From positions 1 to 64,000 of the forward strand of contig JAQXDW010000114.1 in the NCBI GenBank assembly GCA_029251165.1: a stretch of 64,000 bases of DNA, written 5' to 3'. How positions within the stretch are numbered: the stretch's first letter is position 1; the number at the start of each line of letters is the position of its first letter. The notes below the pieces were generated by a model. The model made no database searches, was not told the origin of the DNA, and worked only from the letters and a program-made list of their open reading frames with translations. Both the position numbers and the translations under genes were made by a program. Below are positions 45,493 through 54,623 of this stretch, in pieces. The DNA is from Myxococcota bacterium (GTDB lineage Bacteria; Myxococcota_A; UBA796).

Positions 45493-45882
45493 GTGATCGC
45501 AGTCCTGACGACCTGCACTGCGGACAAGGACCCCTGCGAGGGCCTCCTGGCAGCCGGACAGCGGTATCGGGGGGCGCGGATTGTGGCGGCGGCGCAGCGT
45601 GCCGAAGCGGCTGGAGTCCCGCTGCTGTTTCTCTCGGGCGTCTTCGGGGTCGTCACCGCGGCGCATCCGATTCCCTGGTACGACCACGCCCTGCGTGCCG
45701 AGGAGGTCCACGGGCTAATTCCTCGCGTCGCCGGGCAGCTGGTCACCCTCGGCGTGACCGACCTCGAGGCGCTGCTGGCTGCCGCAGATACACCCGGCTG
45801 GCGGCCCTACCATCGGCTGCTGGTTGGCGGCTGCCAGGACGCCGGTGTGGGCCTCCAGATCACCCTCACCGCGCTTGGGTAG
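45493..45882 (+). CDS. DUF6884-like protein
   Basis: The 129-residue protein begins at GTG (MIAVLTTCTADKDPCEG). It continues with FLSGVFGVVTAAHPIPWYDHAL, which resembles DUF6884, a small family with a conserved Cys near the start and a later PYD/WYD motif, often found near nucleic-acid enzymes. The activity is unknown. The start is uncertain: an ATG at 45451 would add 14 residues of poor-looking sequence. The helicase gene follows 97 bases downstream on the same strand. Confidence 0.55.
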   Translation: MIAVLTTCTADKDPCEGLLAAGQRYRGARIVAAAQRAEAAGVPLLFLSGVFGVVTAAHPIPWYDHALRAEEVHGLIPRVAGQLVTLGVTDLEALLAAADTPGWRPYHRLLVGGCQDAGVGLQITLTALG

Positions 45883-45979
45883 TCGCCCCGCAGAAGCGCG
45901 CTTGATCCGACCTGAGGGGCGCCGAGGCTAGCTGAGCATTAGCTGGTCTGGCAAGAACCAATAGAGCCCTGGAGCATAC

Positions 45980-47107
45980 GTGTCCGCCTTCTCTTCCACC
46001 CCCCTCCTGCCCACCCTCGTCGAGAGCCTCTCCGAGCAGGGTCTGGTCCAGCCCACTGAGGTTCAGTCTCAGACGCTGAAGCCGCTGCTGGACGGCCGCT
46101 GCCTGCTGGGGGTCTCGGAGACCGGCAGCGGCAAGACCCTCGCCTACGTCCTGCCGATGCTGCACAGCCTCAAGACCCTGGAGCTGAACGGCTCGTCTGT
46201 CAGCAAGCCGCGGCGGCCGCGCGGGCTGATCCTGGTTCCGGGGCGAGAGCTGGGTGAGCAGGTCAGCCGGGTGCTCAAGGGACTGACCCACCGCACCCGC
46301 CTGCGGGTTCGCACGGTGCTCGGCGGCTCGGCAAAGAAGGTCGCTCGGCGGAGCGTGGCGGCGCCGTTTGAGATCCTCGTCGCCACGCCCGGCAGGCTCA
46401 CCCAGCTCCTGGACTCCGGCGACCTGAGCCTCAAGGATGTCCGCACCCTGGTCATCGACGAGGCCGACCAGATGGTTGATCCCGGCTTCCTGCCAGTGGC
46501 TCAGCGGATCCTGAAGTCCTGCCCGCCGAAGGTCCAGGTCGTCCTGTTCTCCGCGACCCTGCCCAGCAGCCTGGATGGTGTGATCAGCAGCCTGTTTCCC
46601 TCCGCGCCGGTTCGGGTCCGCACCCACGGCAGCACCCGGCTGGTCGCCACGCTCAAGACGATCAATCGCAACGTGGTCGGCGGTGATCGCAAGTCGGCGC
46701 TGCTGCAGGTGCTCTCAGAGGGGGCCTCCAGTGCCGGGACGATGGTGTTCGTCAACACCCGGGCGCAGCTGGATCGGGTGTCTGGCTGGCTGAGCAATGC
46801 TGGCCTGGCGCACTCCAGCTACCGTGGGCAGATGGAGCGTCAGGAGCGACGGATCAGCCTGGCGAAATTTCGCAGCGGCGAGGTCGATGTCTTGATCACC
46901 ACCGACCTCGGCGGACGGGGGCTGGACATTGAGCGGGTCGAGCGGGTGGTCAATGTGCACCTGCCCAAGGACCTCGACAATTACTTGCACCGGGTCGGTC
47001 GGACCGCGCGCGCGGGACGGGCAGGCGTCGTGGTCAACCTGGTGACCCAGCGCGACCATCTGCTGCTGACGAAGGTTCGGCGCCGTGAGGAGCGCGCGCG
47101 GCGGTGA
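45980..47107 (+). CDS. DEAD-box RNA helicase
   Basis: The 375-residue protein is a compact ATP-dependent RNA helicase. It has a Q motif (QPTEVQSQTL), Walker A ETGSGKT (47-53), DEAD (160-163), SAT in FSATLP, and HRVGRTARAG near residue 338. There is almost no C-terminal extension, unlike RhlE or CsdA, so it is a minimal core. GTG 45980 is preceded by GGAG. Roles in ribosome assembly or mRNA turnover are usual for the family; the specific one cannot be told. Confidence 0.95.
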   Translation: MSAFSSTPLLPTLVESLSEQGLVQPTEVQSQTLKPLLDGRCLLGVSETGSGKTLAYVLPMLHSLKTLELNGSSVSKPRRPRGLILVPGRELGEQVSRVLKGLTHRTRLRVRTVLGGSAKKVARRSVAAPFEILVATPGRLTQLLDSGDLSLKDVRTLVIDEADQMVDPGFLPVAQRILKSCPPKVQVVLFSATLPSSLDGVISSLFPSAPVRVRTHGSTRLVATLKTINRNVVGGDRKSALLQVLSEGASSAGTMVFVNTRAQLDRVSGWLSNAGLAHSSYRGQMERQERRISLAKFRSGEVDVLITTDLGGRGLDIERVERVVNVHLPKDLDNYLHRVGRTARAGRAGVVVNLVTQRDHLLLTKVRRREERARR

Positions 47108-47158
47108 GCGCAAGGCGTGGCTTCTCCGGCGATGGTGCGGAGAAGCCGACGTCGGGGA

Positions 47159-48322
47159 TCAGCGGTGCGGAGCGTCGTCGCCAGGGGCATCGCTGTCCGA
47201 TGCGTCTGATGAGCCTGGGACCGCTCGGCGGGTCACGCCCTGGCGCAGCAGCGGCGGCCAGACGTTGACCTGCTCGGCGAGGGTGCGGCAGAGCTCGTGG
47301 CTGCTCTTCAGCTCTCCCGCTGCGATGGCGTGGACCATGGCAGCGGCAGCGGCGTTGACCGGGGTGGCGATGCCATGGCGGGCACCGTGGCAGACCACCT
47401 CGCCGTTGAGGAAGTCGACTGCCGGCGGACGACCCCGCTCGATCGCAGCGAGCATCGAGCTTCGCAGGCGACGATACCGGGTGCCGACGGCCAGCAGCAT
47501 CGCGTGCTTGGTGACCAAGCTGGTGCTGCCCCAGGTGGCCTGCTCTTCCGCCGTCAGCGCGAGCCACTCCAGGTCCAGCGTCCCGGCGATCTTCTCCAGC
47601 CTCACGCCCTCAGCCTGTGCGACCCGCACCGTCTCGGTCATGATCTCCAGCACCACCCGCCGCACGAACCGGTAGCGCATCAGCACCCCGAGCCGGTCGC
47701 CGCCGATGGTGCCGAGGGTGGAGATCGCGCTGTTGATCGCCAGCTTGCTCCAGCGGGCGCCAGCGAGGTTGTCGGTGATGGTGACCGGGCCGACGACCTC
47801 CAGGAGGCTCGCCAGCTGCATGAGGCGGGGATCCTCGGTGCCGTCGAGGCGGCCAATGGTGAAGCCGCCGGTGGAGGTTCGCTCGAACACGCCGGGCTCC
47901 GGGCTCGATGCGCCCCAGCCGACCACCGAGCCGATCACCCGGTGCCGGCCCGCGATTGCCGCCACCCGCTCCTCACACAGCCCGTTCTGGAGACAGATCA
48001 TGGCGCCATCTTCGGCGAGGTGAGGAAGGGCTGATCGGGCCGCCGCCTCGACCTGCGGGGGCTGGGTGGCGAGGATGACCCAGTCGAATGGACCGGAGCC
48101 TTCCGGGACGACGTCGGTCGCCGCGCCCTCGGCGATGAGGGGCTCGCCGATGCCCTCGAGGCGGAAGCCATGCTCCTTGGTGGCAGCGATGACCGACGGG
48201 TTGGAGGTGAGGGCGACGACCTCGGTGATCAGGTCTGTGGAGAACGCGAGCAGGCTCCCGGCGATGGTGCCGCCGAGAGAGCCCACACCGACGATGAGGA
48301 TGCGTGGAGGAGAGGACTGCAT
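47159..48322 (-). CDS. Ketopantoate reductase (ApbA/PanE) family protein
   Basis: The 387-residue protein has a Rossmann start (ILIVGVGSLGGTIAG), LQNGL near residue 112 and the C-terminal helical part with WSKLAINSAIST, where the catalytic Lys lies. The family reduces 2-dehydropantoate with NADPH in pantothenate synthesis. Many paralogues act on other 2-oxo acids. The protein is about 80 residues longer than typical PanE, with a Ser/Asp-rich tail, so the substrate is uncertain. No pantothenate genes are nearby. It converges with the helicase gene. Confidence 0.85.
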   Translation of the reverse strand: MQSSPPRILIVGVGSLGGTIAGSLLAFSTDLITEVVALTSNPSVIAATKEHGFRLEGIGEPLIAEGAATDVVPEGSGPFDWVILATQPPQVEAAARSALPHLAEDGAMICLQNGLCEERVAAIAGRHRVIGSVVGWGASSPEPGVFERTSTGGFTIGRLDGTEDPRLMQLASLLEVVGPVTITDNLAGARWSKLAINSAISTLGTIGGDRLGVLMRYRFVRRVVLEIMTETVRVAQAEGVRLEKIAGTLDLEWLALTAEEQATWGSTSLVTKHAMLLAVGTRYRRLRSSMLAAIERGRPPAVDFLNGEVVCHGARHGIATPVNAAAAAMVHAIAAGELKSSHELCRTLAEQVNVWPPLLRQGVTRRAVPGSSDASDSDAPGDDAPHR

Positions 48323-48382
48323 CGGCGGAGTGTAGCAGTGACCAGACCAGCGACTCTCGACCGGTCACGCTACGCTCGAATT

Positions 48383-48967
48383 ATGATGGGCGCGATCTTG
48401 ATCCTGGCTGTGCTGGTGATGGGCGGAGTCCTGCTGCTTGGCGGCGCAGCGGTCATCCGGCGACTGGAGCGCCTCTATACCCTCGGCGGTGAGCAACACT
48501 GGGATCGCCTCGGAGCGCGGGTCCAGTTGCTGCATGGACACAGCGCCCAGGGTGGACACGTCCTCGACGGACTGCGGGACGGTGTGTGGCTGCATGTGGA
48601 GCCCGAGGGCCCCTGGATGGTGATCCGAGGCCGCATCGAGGCGCAGATGCCGGCGGGACTGTCGGTGATCAACCGGGGCACCGCTCGAGTGCGCGGGCTG
48701 CGGGTGGGGAGCCCGGTGCTCGACGGGCTGGTCTGTGTGCAGGGCGGGCTTGAGGCGGCGGTGCTGCTTCGGGATCCAGACCTCGCGGGTCCGCTCCTGG
48801 CGGTGGTGCATGCCTGGCCAGGCTCGCTGGTGGATACCCGCCAGGTCACCCTCCGCTGCCCCGATGCGATGGGGCGGGCACTGGAGGCACGCTGTGCCGA
48901 GGTGATTGCCCTTGTGGTTGCCCTCCGACAGGCAGCGGCGCGGACTGTGCAGAGCACATCTTCGTGA
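48383..48967 (+). CDS. Membrane-anchored protein of unknown function
   Basis: The 194-residue protein has one N-terminal membrane segment (MGAILILAVLVMGGVLLLGGAAV) and a basic turn (IRRLERLY), suggesting the C-terminus is in the cytoplasm. The soluble part is beta-rich, with GVWLHVEPEGPWMVIRGRIE, and then helical. No family is recognised. The start has two adjacent ATG codons at 48383 and 48386. Its 60-base promoter space is shared with the ketopantoate reductase-like gene. Confidence 0.6.
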   Translation: MMGAILILAVLVMGGVLLLGGAAVIRRLERLYTLGGEQHWDRLGARVQLLHGHSAQGGHVLDGLRDGVWLHVEPEGPWMVIRGRIEAQMPAGLSVINRGTARVRGLRVGSPVLDGLVCVQGGLEAAVLLRDPDLAGPLLAVVHAWPGSLVDTRQVTLRCPDAMGRALEARCAEVIALVVALRQAAARTVQSTSS

Positions 48968-49043
48968 CCGTCCGGTGAAGGTCTCCCCCTGTGGACAGCA
49001 GGACGGCGCGACGTTGCTCTGCACGGTTTCATGGTGGTGGACA

Positions 49044-49459
49044 ATGGCTTCGGATGACGAGATGTTTCGGGCTCGGAGGATGGCGCTCACCGAGTTGGTG
49101 GAGCGCATTCAGGCGGAGCGCAGCCAGCACCGCTCCGAAGAGGGCACCGTCGCCGCGATCCTCGAGCACCCTCGGGTCGGCCGGAACGAGCGGGTTCGTA
49201 CAGGCCCTCGGCTCCCAAGACGTCAGCCGGGGTGAGGTCGTGCGGAGCTGTCTTCAGGCTCCCGGTGACGCCTTCTCCGAGCGGCTTCCCGGTCCGTGGA
49301 TGGCCGACGAGGACGCCACCGGTGTCGATGAGCAGGCGGAGCTCGAGGCCTTGGGCCCAGGGCGGCCGGCCGATCCGCTGCCCGTCTCCTCTGGCGTGAG
49401 ATCGGCGCAGACCGACCGCATGGTGTTGGGTGGTCCCGTGAGGCCGATCTGGAGTGGGC
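49044..49459 (+). pseudogene. Possible small gene with a 1-base frameshift in an otherwise empty gap
   Basis: The space 48968-49459 has no intact gene. A plus-strand frame from ATG 49044 (ASDDEMFRARRMALTELVER, helical) stops at 49235. Dropping one G from the GGG at 49192-49194 joins it to a second GC3-rich frame with QALGSQDVSRGEVV and DEDATGVDEQAELEAL. The joined frame would then run past 49459 into the 3' end of the peptidase gene on the other strand, so its end is unclear. It may be a sequencing indel, a decayed gene, or two chance frames. Confidence 0.25.
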
Positions 49460-52246
49460 TCAGTAGACGAACAGCTCGTCCGCCGACAGCACCTCGACGG
49501 GAAGAATCGCCTCCAGCGCGGCACGGTCGAGGCGGGTGGTGTCCCCCACGATCGCGATGGTCAGTGGAGCCTCTGCCAGCGGTGCAGCGAACGCGGAGAG
49601 TGCATCCAGTGTGGTCTCGGACAGCGCTGCGAGGCGCGCCGGACGGGGATCGACGGCGTGTCCCTGGCTGTGCCACCGCTCGGCGACTCCGGGGATGCTG
49701 CGGAATGACACCCGGGCGGCCCGAAGCTTCTCTTGGATGGCGGCGTGAGCGCGGGCAAACCGGGCCGGTGAGAGCGGCGCGGCGATGAGCTCGAGCAGCA
49801 GCGCGACCACCGCCGGGGTCTTGTCGGCTTGCGTGCCCACGCTCGCCCACATCAGCGTCTCGTCGTCTGCACGCCACGATGGACCCCAGGATGCCTGGGC
49901 GGCGTAGGCCATGCCCCGGGCCTCGCGGATCTCCTGAAACACCAGCCCGGCGCTCCCGCCGAGGATCTCGCTCAGCAGCATCGGCAGGTGACGCTGCGGT
50001 GTAGGGGGGCGGGGGCAGAGGAGGTGGATGGAGGACTGGGCCGTCTCATGGTGGACGAGGACGATCCGACGGCCCGCTGGCTGGGCGTATCGAACGCTGG
50101 GAATCGACAACTCTGGGAGGGAGCCCCCGCCGAGGAGGTCCTCGACCTCTTGCGGATCGTGTGGCCCGACGTACAGCCCGACCCGGAAGCGATCGTGGAT
50201 GGACCGGCAGCGCTGGTACAGGTCGTCTGCGGTCAAGGTCCGAAGATCGGCATCGGTCAGGGAGAGGCCGTGGAAGCGGCTGAGGGTGGGGCCGCGGAGG
50301 ACGCGCTCCTGGAGGGCCTTGATGATCGTGCCGCGCTCGCTGCGGGCGGTGGAGCGGTGGGCGATGGCGTCCTCGACGTGGGCACGGCGCTCCTCGGCGG
50401 TGATCACCGGATCAGACAGGCGGCTCTTGAGGAGCGCGACCGCCTCAGCGAGCCGGTCTTGTCGCCCGCCGAGCCGCAGCTCGGTGATGTGTCGGCTGGT
50501 GGAGACCGACATCGAGACCCCCATTCGGTACAGCGCTGCGGACAGCGCCGCGTGGTTCATGTCTCCGACGCCGCTCCGCCGCAGCAGCGCCATGTTCACC
50601 ACCCACCGGCTGTCCTCTACCCGTCCCTGGTGCAGCCGCCAGGTGAGCTGGAACAGGTCGTTGTGAGGGTTTGGGGCTGTCATCAGCCGCAGTCCGCCCC
50701 GGTCGATTCGCTGCCAGTCGCTTCCGGCCGCCAGCACGCGCAGGGCGGTGGGCGGCGTGGGGTGTGCGACGACGGCGGAGAAGAACGGGGAGTGCGCGGT
50801 GGCGTTGATCGTGCGGCCGCTGATCGGCGGCGGGGTCGGGGAGGGGAGATCAGCGGTGTCGTCGTGGCGGGTGGTCGTGATCCGCGGACGGGTGAGGTAG
50901 CGCTGGGCGACGGCGAGGATGTCAGGCCGGGTGACCGCGCGCAGTCGGGCCAGATCGCCGTAGACTCCCTGCCAGGGGGCGTCTTGCACGAACGACTGCC
51001 CCATCAGGCCGACTCGGGTGGCGTTGCTCTCCAGACCCTTGAGGTAGCCGAGGTCGTAGTTGTCAAGGATCGCGGAGAGGCTGTCGTCGGTGAAGTCTCC
51101 GTCGAGCAGCCGATCGACCTGCTCCAGCAGCAGCCCCTCCAGCTCTGCGAGGGTCTGTCCGGTGCGGGGGGAGCCATGCATGAACCAGCCGCCGGCCTCG
51201 CGGAGGAAGCGCGGGAAGGCGCCAGCAGAGCGTACCTTCTGGGGAATGGTCAGGTTGCGGTTGAGCAGACCGGAGGCGCGGTTGTCCATCAGCATGTCCA
51301 TCAGCGTGATCGCCGGGCGATCGGGGTGACCAAACGGCACGGTCTGCCACGCGATGCGGATCTCTTCGGTGCCGGGGTGACGGATGGCGATTCGCTGATC
51401 CTGCACCAGCGGCGAGACCGTGCGCTGCGGGCGCTGCGGGATGGGGGCTGCGGGGAGGCGGCCGAGGTGCGCCCGGATGAGGGCGAGGACGTGGTCGCTG
51501 TCGAAGTCACCTGCGAGGATGACCGCCATGTTCCCCGGCACATACCAGCGTCGATAGTACGCCTCCATTCGAGAGATCGACGGCGACTGAAGGTGGGCGA
51601 TCTCTCCGAGAATCTCCGCGCCGTAGGGGTGTCCGCTCCACAGCGCCCCCCGGGTCGCAGCGGAAATCCGCCGCCCGGGATTGTCCAGGGAGCGCATCTT
51701 CTCCTCGAAGACGGTCTCGACCTCGGTCTGAAACGACCGGAACACCGGGGCTGAGAACCGGTCGCCCTCCAGCATCGCCCACTGCTCCAGCCGACCGGCG
51801 GGAATGTCGACGACGTAGGCGGTCTGATCGTGGGAGGTGAAGGCGTTGAGCTTCCTCGCTCCGAGCAGCCCATAGACCTGCTTCAGCTCGTTGGGAACCG
51901 CGAACCGACTGGCGGCGAGCCCGGCGGCATCGATCTGCGCATAGATCGCGGCGCGCTCCTCCTCAGGGGCGGTGATGAGCCGGTCGTAGAGCGCACGGAT
52001 GGTGTCGAGGTGCGGAGACTCAGCCGAGAAGTCGGTGGTGCCCAGCCGGGTGGTGCCCTTGTTGGCGAGCATGTGCTCCAGGTAGTGGGCAATCCCGGTG
52101 CGGTCCGCGGGATCCTCTGCCGCCCCCGCCTTCACGACCACACGGATCGAGATCCGGGGCAGCTCTCGGTTCTCGGAGAGGTAGACGGTCAGGCCGTTGT
52201 CGAGCCGGTGGATCTGAACCTTCATCGGGTCTGCGGGTGCATTCAT
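49460..52246 (-). CDS. M16 family zinc metallopeptidase (two-lobed, insulinase-like)
   Basis: The 928-residue protein has the inverted zinc motif HYLEH (54-58) and the later Glu in ETVFEEKMR, followed by the GHPYGAEILG block. The second half repeats the M16 fold without the metal site (for example GLVFQEIREARGMAYAAQ). This is the pattern of single-chain M16 enzymes that clamp unfolded peptides. No signal peptide was found with this start, so it may act in the cytoplasm. ATG 52246 follows GGTGG. It lies 96 bases from the AlaX-like gene. Confidence 0.93.
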   Translation of the reverse strand: MNAPADPMKVQIHRLDNGLTVYLSENRELPRISIRVVVKAGAAEDPADRTGIAHYLEHMLANKGTTRLGTTDFSAESPHLDTIRALYDRLITAPEEERAAIYAQIDAAGLAASRFAVPNELKQVYGLLGARKLNAFTSHDQTAYVVDIPAGRLEQWAMLEGDRFSAPVFRSFQTEVETVFEEKMRSLDNPGRRISAATRGALWSGHPYGAEILGEIAHLQSPSISRMEAYYRRWYVPGNMAVILAGDFDSDHVLALIRAHLGRLPAAPIPQRPQRTVSPLVQDQRIAIRHPGTEEIRIAWQTVPFGHPDRPAITLMDMLMDNRASGLLNRNLTIPQKVRSAGAFPRFLREAGGWFMHGSPRTGQTLAELEGLLLEQVDRLLDGDFTDDSLSAILDNYDLGYLKGLESNATRVGLMGQSFVQDAPWQGVYGDLARLRAVTRPDILAVAQRYLTRPRITTTRHDDTADLPSPTPPPISGRTINATAHSPFFSAVVAHPTPPTALRVLAAGSDWQRIDRGGLRLMTAPNPHNDLFQLTWRLHQGRVEDSRWVVNMALLRRSGVGDMNHAALSAALYRMGVSMSVSTSRHITELRLGGRQDRLAEAVALLKSRLSDPVITAEERRAHVEDAIAHRSTARSERGTIIKALQERVLRGPTLSRFHGLSLTDADLRTLTADDLYQRCRSIHDRFRVGLYVGPHDPQEVEDLLGGGSLPELSIPSVRYAQPAGRRIVLVHHETAQSSIHLLCPRPPTPQRHLPMLLSEILGGSAGLVFQEIREARGMAYAAQASWGPSWRADDETLMWASVGTQADKTPAVVALLLELIAAPLSPARFARAHAAIQEKLRAARVSFRSIPGVAERWHSQGHAVDPRPARLAALSETTLDALSAFAAPLAEAPLTIAIVGDTTRLDRAALEAILPVEVLSADELFVY

Positions 52247-52342
52247 GGTGACCACCTAACCCAGAACCACAGGACCCTGGTGGACTTCCGGTGGACACAT
52301 CCGCACACCTCGAGGAGGCCAAATGCCTTCTCAGAGGTCAGT

Positions 52343-53488
52343 TTACACCAGCGCACTCACTGCAGCGAGGTCGAGCGCCTGAGCCTTGCCCTGGTAGCGC
52401 CCCTTTGCCCCGCCGCCGCGACCGGTCACCGCCATCGCGACCTCTGGGCCCAGCGCAGCGACGGCCTCTGCCGGGCCGATGAGCATGAAGACTCCGGCCC
52501 CGCCATCCGTCCCGCCGGTCAGCACGAAGAGTCGCCCTGGGGCGCGCTGGGCGGCGGCGGCGGCCACACCGCGCAGGAAGCCGAGGTCAGCATCGTCGCG
52601 ATGGAGGTGGGCCTGCTCGCTCCGCGCCAGCTCTCCGCCGAGCAGCCCGGACAGCTCCATCTGGAGTGCCTTCTGGACGCGCGCGGCGGCCTTGCCCTCG
52701 GCCTGCATGCGCTTGATCGCCTCGGCGTGCTGGTCGGAGCCGCAGGACAGGGCGCGGGAGAGGGTGGTCTCTCGGTCATGGGCGGCAGAGAGTCCGTCTG
52801 TCACCCGTCCCCCGGCGAGGTAGCGCAGCTTGCAGCCTCCCTTGTGGCTCAGCGGCGGCAGCAGCACGACCGCCTGGAGCTCGGCGGTGCTGGCGACGTG
52901 GGTGCCGCCGCAGGTGTTGCGGTCGATGCCGTCGATCTCGACGAGCCGCACGGGGCCGGTGAGCCCATCGGGCAGCTTCCGACAGCGCACGTCGTCGAGG
53001 TCTGCGGCGGCGACCTCGACGGCACCCACCGCACGTGCGGCGCGAATCTCCGCGTTGACGGCGGCCTGGAGGGCATCGGCCTCGGCACGGGAGAGGCTGC
53101 GGGAGAGGTCGATGTCGCAGAGACCGTCGCGGAGGTGAAACGCGGTGGTGTCCGCAGAGAACCGGTCGGCTGCGATGGCGGAGATGAGGTGCTGGGCGGT
53201 GTGCTGCTGCATGTGGTCCAGCCGCCGCGTCCAGTCGAGCACCACCTCAGCGGACTCCCCTTCGGGCCGCGCGGCGATGCGGTGGGCGACCCCACGATCG
53301 GTCTTGCGCAGCCCGAGCACCGGCTGACCGTCGAGGGTGCCGTGGTCGTCCGGCTGTCCGCCGCCCTCGGGGTAGAGCACGGTGTCCGCCAGGATCACCT
53401 CTACGCCACCATCTACCGGGAGCACGTCGAGGATCGCAGCGGTCATGCTGCGGCGGTAGGCATCGTGCTGGCAGGCGAGGAGAGTCAT
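52343..53488 (-). CDS. Alanyl-tRNA editing protein, AlaX type with DHHA1 domain
   Basis: The 381-residue protein matches the AlaRS editing and C-terminal parts. It has YPEGGGQPDDHG (40-50), His96-x3-His100 in QQHTAQHL, and C193-GGTH with His197, the Zn-binding editing site. From about residue 300 a DHHA1-type domain follows, with Gly-rich GGGAKGRYQGKA. It hydrolyses mischarged tRNA-Ala (Ser or Gly) in trans. It lacks the AlaRS catalytic domain. It lies between the methyltransferase and peptidase genes on the same strand, with gaps near 97 bases. Confidence 0.92.
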   Translation of the reverse strand: MTLLACQHDAYRRSMTAAILDVLPVDGGVEVILADTVLYPEGGGQPDDHGTLDGQPVLGLRKTDRGVAHRIAARPEGESAEVVLDWTRRLDHMQQHTAQHLISAIAADRFSADTTAFHLRDGLCDIDLSRSLSRAEADALQAAVNAEIRAARAVGAVEVAAADLDDVRCRKLPDGLTGPVRLVEIDGIDRNTCGGTHVASTAELQAVVLLPPLSHKGGCKLRYLAGGRVTDGLSAAHDRETTLSRALSCGSDQHAEAIKRMQAEGKAAARVQKALQMELSGLLGGELARSEQAHLHRDDADLGFLRGVAAAAAQRAPGRLFVLTGGTDGGAGVFMLIGPAEAVAALGPEVAMAVTGRGGGAKGRYQGKAQALDLAAVSALV

Positions 53489-53585
53489 CGGGGCTCCGGG
53501 TGCGGGGACCCTGCCGATCTATCGCGGCGCCCTGGTGACCTCCAGCGGTGTCTTACCGCAGGTCAGGCCCGTCCGTCGCGCATGC

Positions 53586-54596
53586 TCACCGGCCCCTCAC
53601 AACGTAGATGAACTCCTTGTTTCGGAGGTGGCTGATCTTGCCGACCTTCTCGCCGTCGGGGCTGTAGATGCCGATCCGTGCCCCGACGTAGCGGCGGAAG
53701 TCATTGACCAGCACGGTGACCTCACCCCGCTCGCTGAGCAGCGCCTCCATCTGTGGTCGGGGGATGTAGCCCTCGTCGGAGAAGGACACCACGAGGTGGC
53801 GGGCGTCGATGGTCTTGACCACCTGCTTGAGGGCGTCGACCGCGAACCGGCGGGAGTTGAACGGGCTCTTGCGCTGCCGGCAGTCGATCCGCTTTCGCGC
53901 GATGCCGTAGGCCTCCGGGGCATCCCAGCGCATCAGGGTCTCCCAGATGTGGTAGTTGCCGAGGTACTTGTGCTGGTTGTAGGGCGGATCGAGGTAGGCG
54001 ACATCGGCGGAGAGGGTCTCTGCGGCCTTCAGGGCGTCGAGCTGGTGAGACTCGCCCTTCCCTGCGGTTGCTTGAGGCAGCAGCGCTGGCATGCGGAGGG
54101 TGAGATCGCGGCTGGCCCGTGGTGCCCACTGCTTGAGGTAGGCCATCTGGACGCCGGTCGTGGAGTCCACCCGGTCAGCGGCCTCCATCAGCGACACCAG
54201 CAGCACCGCCTTGCGCTCCGTGGTCAGCGTCATCGCCTCGATGGCATCCCGGATGGCATCGACCCGGGCGCCGTTGCGCGGCTGGAAGTAGCGGCTCTCC
54301 TCGCAGAAGGTCTTCGTGAAGTAGCCGGGCTTGCCGGGGAGCGCGGAGAGCGCGGCGAGCTGCTCGGCAGCATCGTCGTGATCCGCGCGGTCTGCGGCGA
54401 CATAGCAGCGGGACAGCGTGGCGGCGTAGGTGTTGAGGTCGTTGGAGATGACCCGCATTCCGGCAGCCTTGAGGCCGAGGCCGACCCGGGAGGTTCCGGA
54501 GAACAGGTCGATCACCGATCGGGCATTCGGCAGCCCGCCGATCACCTCGACGAGCGTGGGCACCAGGGTGCGCTTGGAGCCGATGTACTTGATCAT
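53586..54596 (-). CDS. D12 class DNA adenine N6-methyltransferase
   Basis: The 336-residue protein has YIGSKRTL at the start, an S-adenosylmethionine loop FSGTSRVG (32-39) and DPPY (203-206), the marks of D12 (Dam-type) adenine methyltransferases. Length is somewhat above Dam. There is no endonuclease gene beside it, so it is an orphan here and may regulate or mark DNA. The recognition sequence is not predictable by eye. The start is only 27 bases from the divergent DsbD-N-like gene, so their promoters overlap each other's coding ends. Confidence 0.9.
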   Translation of the reverse strand: MIKYIGSKRTLVPTLVEVIGGLPNARSVIDLFSGTSRVGLGLKAAGMRVISNDLNTYAATLSRCYVAADRADHDDAAEQLAALSALPGKPGYFTKTFCEESRYFQPRNGARVDAIRDAIEAMTLTTERKAVLLVSLMEAADRVDSTTGVQMAYLKQWAPRASRDLTLRMPALLPQATAGKGESHQLDALKAAETLSADVAYLDPPYNQHKYLGNYHIWETLMRWDAPEAYGIARKRIDCRQRKSPFNSRRFAVDALKQVVKTIDARHLVVSFSDEGYIPRPQMEALLSERGEVTVLVNDFRRYVGARIGIYSPDGEKVGKISHLRNKEFIYVVRGR

Positions 54597-54623
54597 CGTG
54601 CTCTCTGTAACCAAGATGAGCCT

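Noticed and set aside
52020..53611. Long plus-strand frames opposite the peptidase and AlaX genes
   Set aside because: They mirror the true genes in a GC-rich genome; composition is low-complexity Arg/Gly/Val without a recognisable fold.
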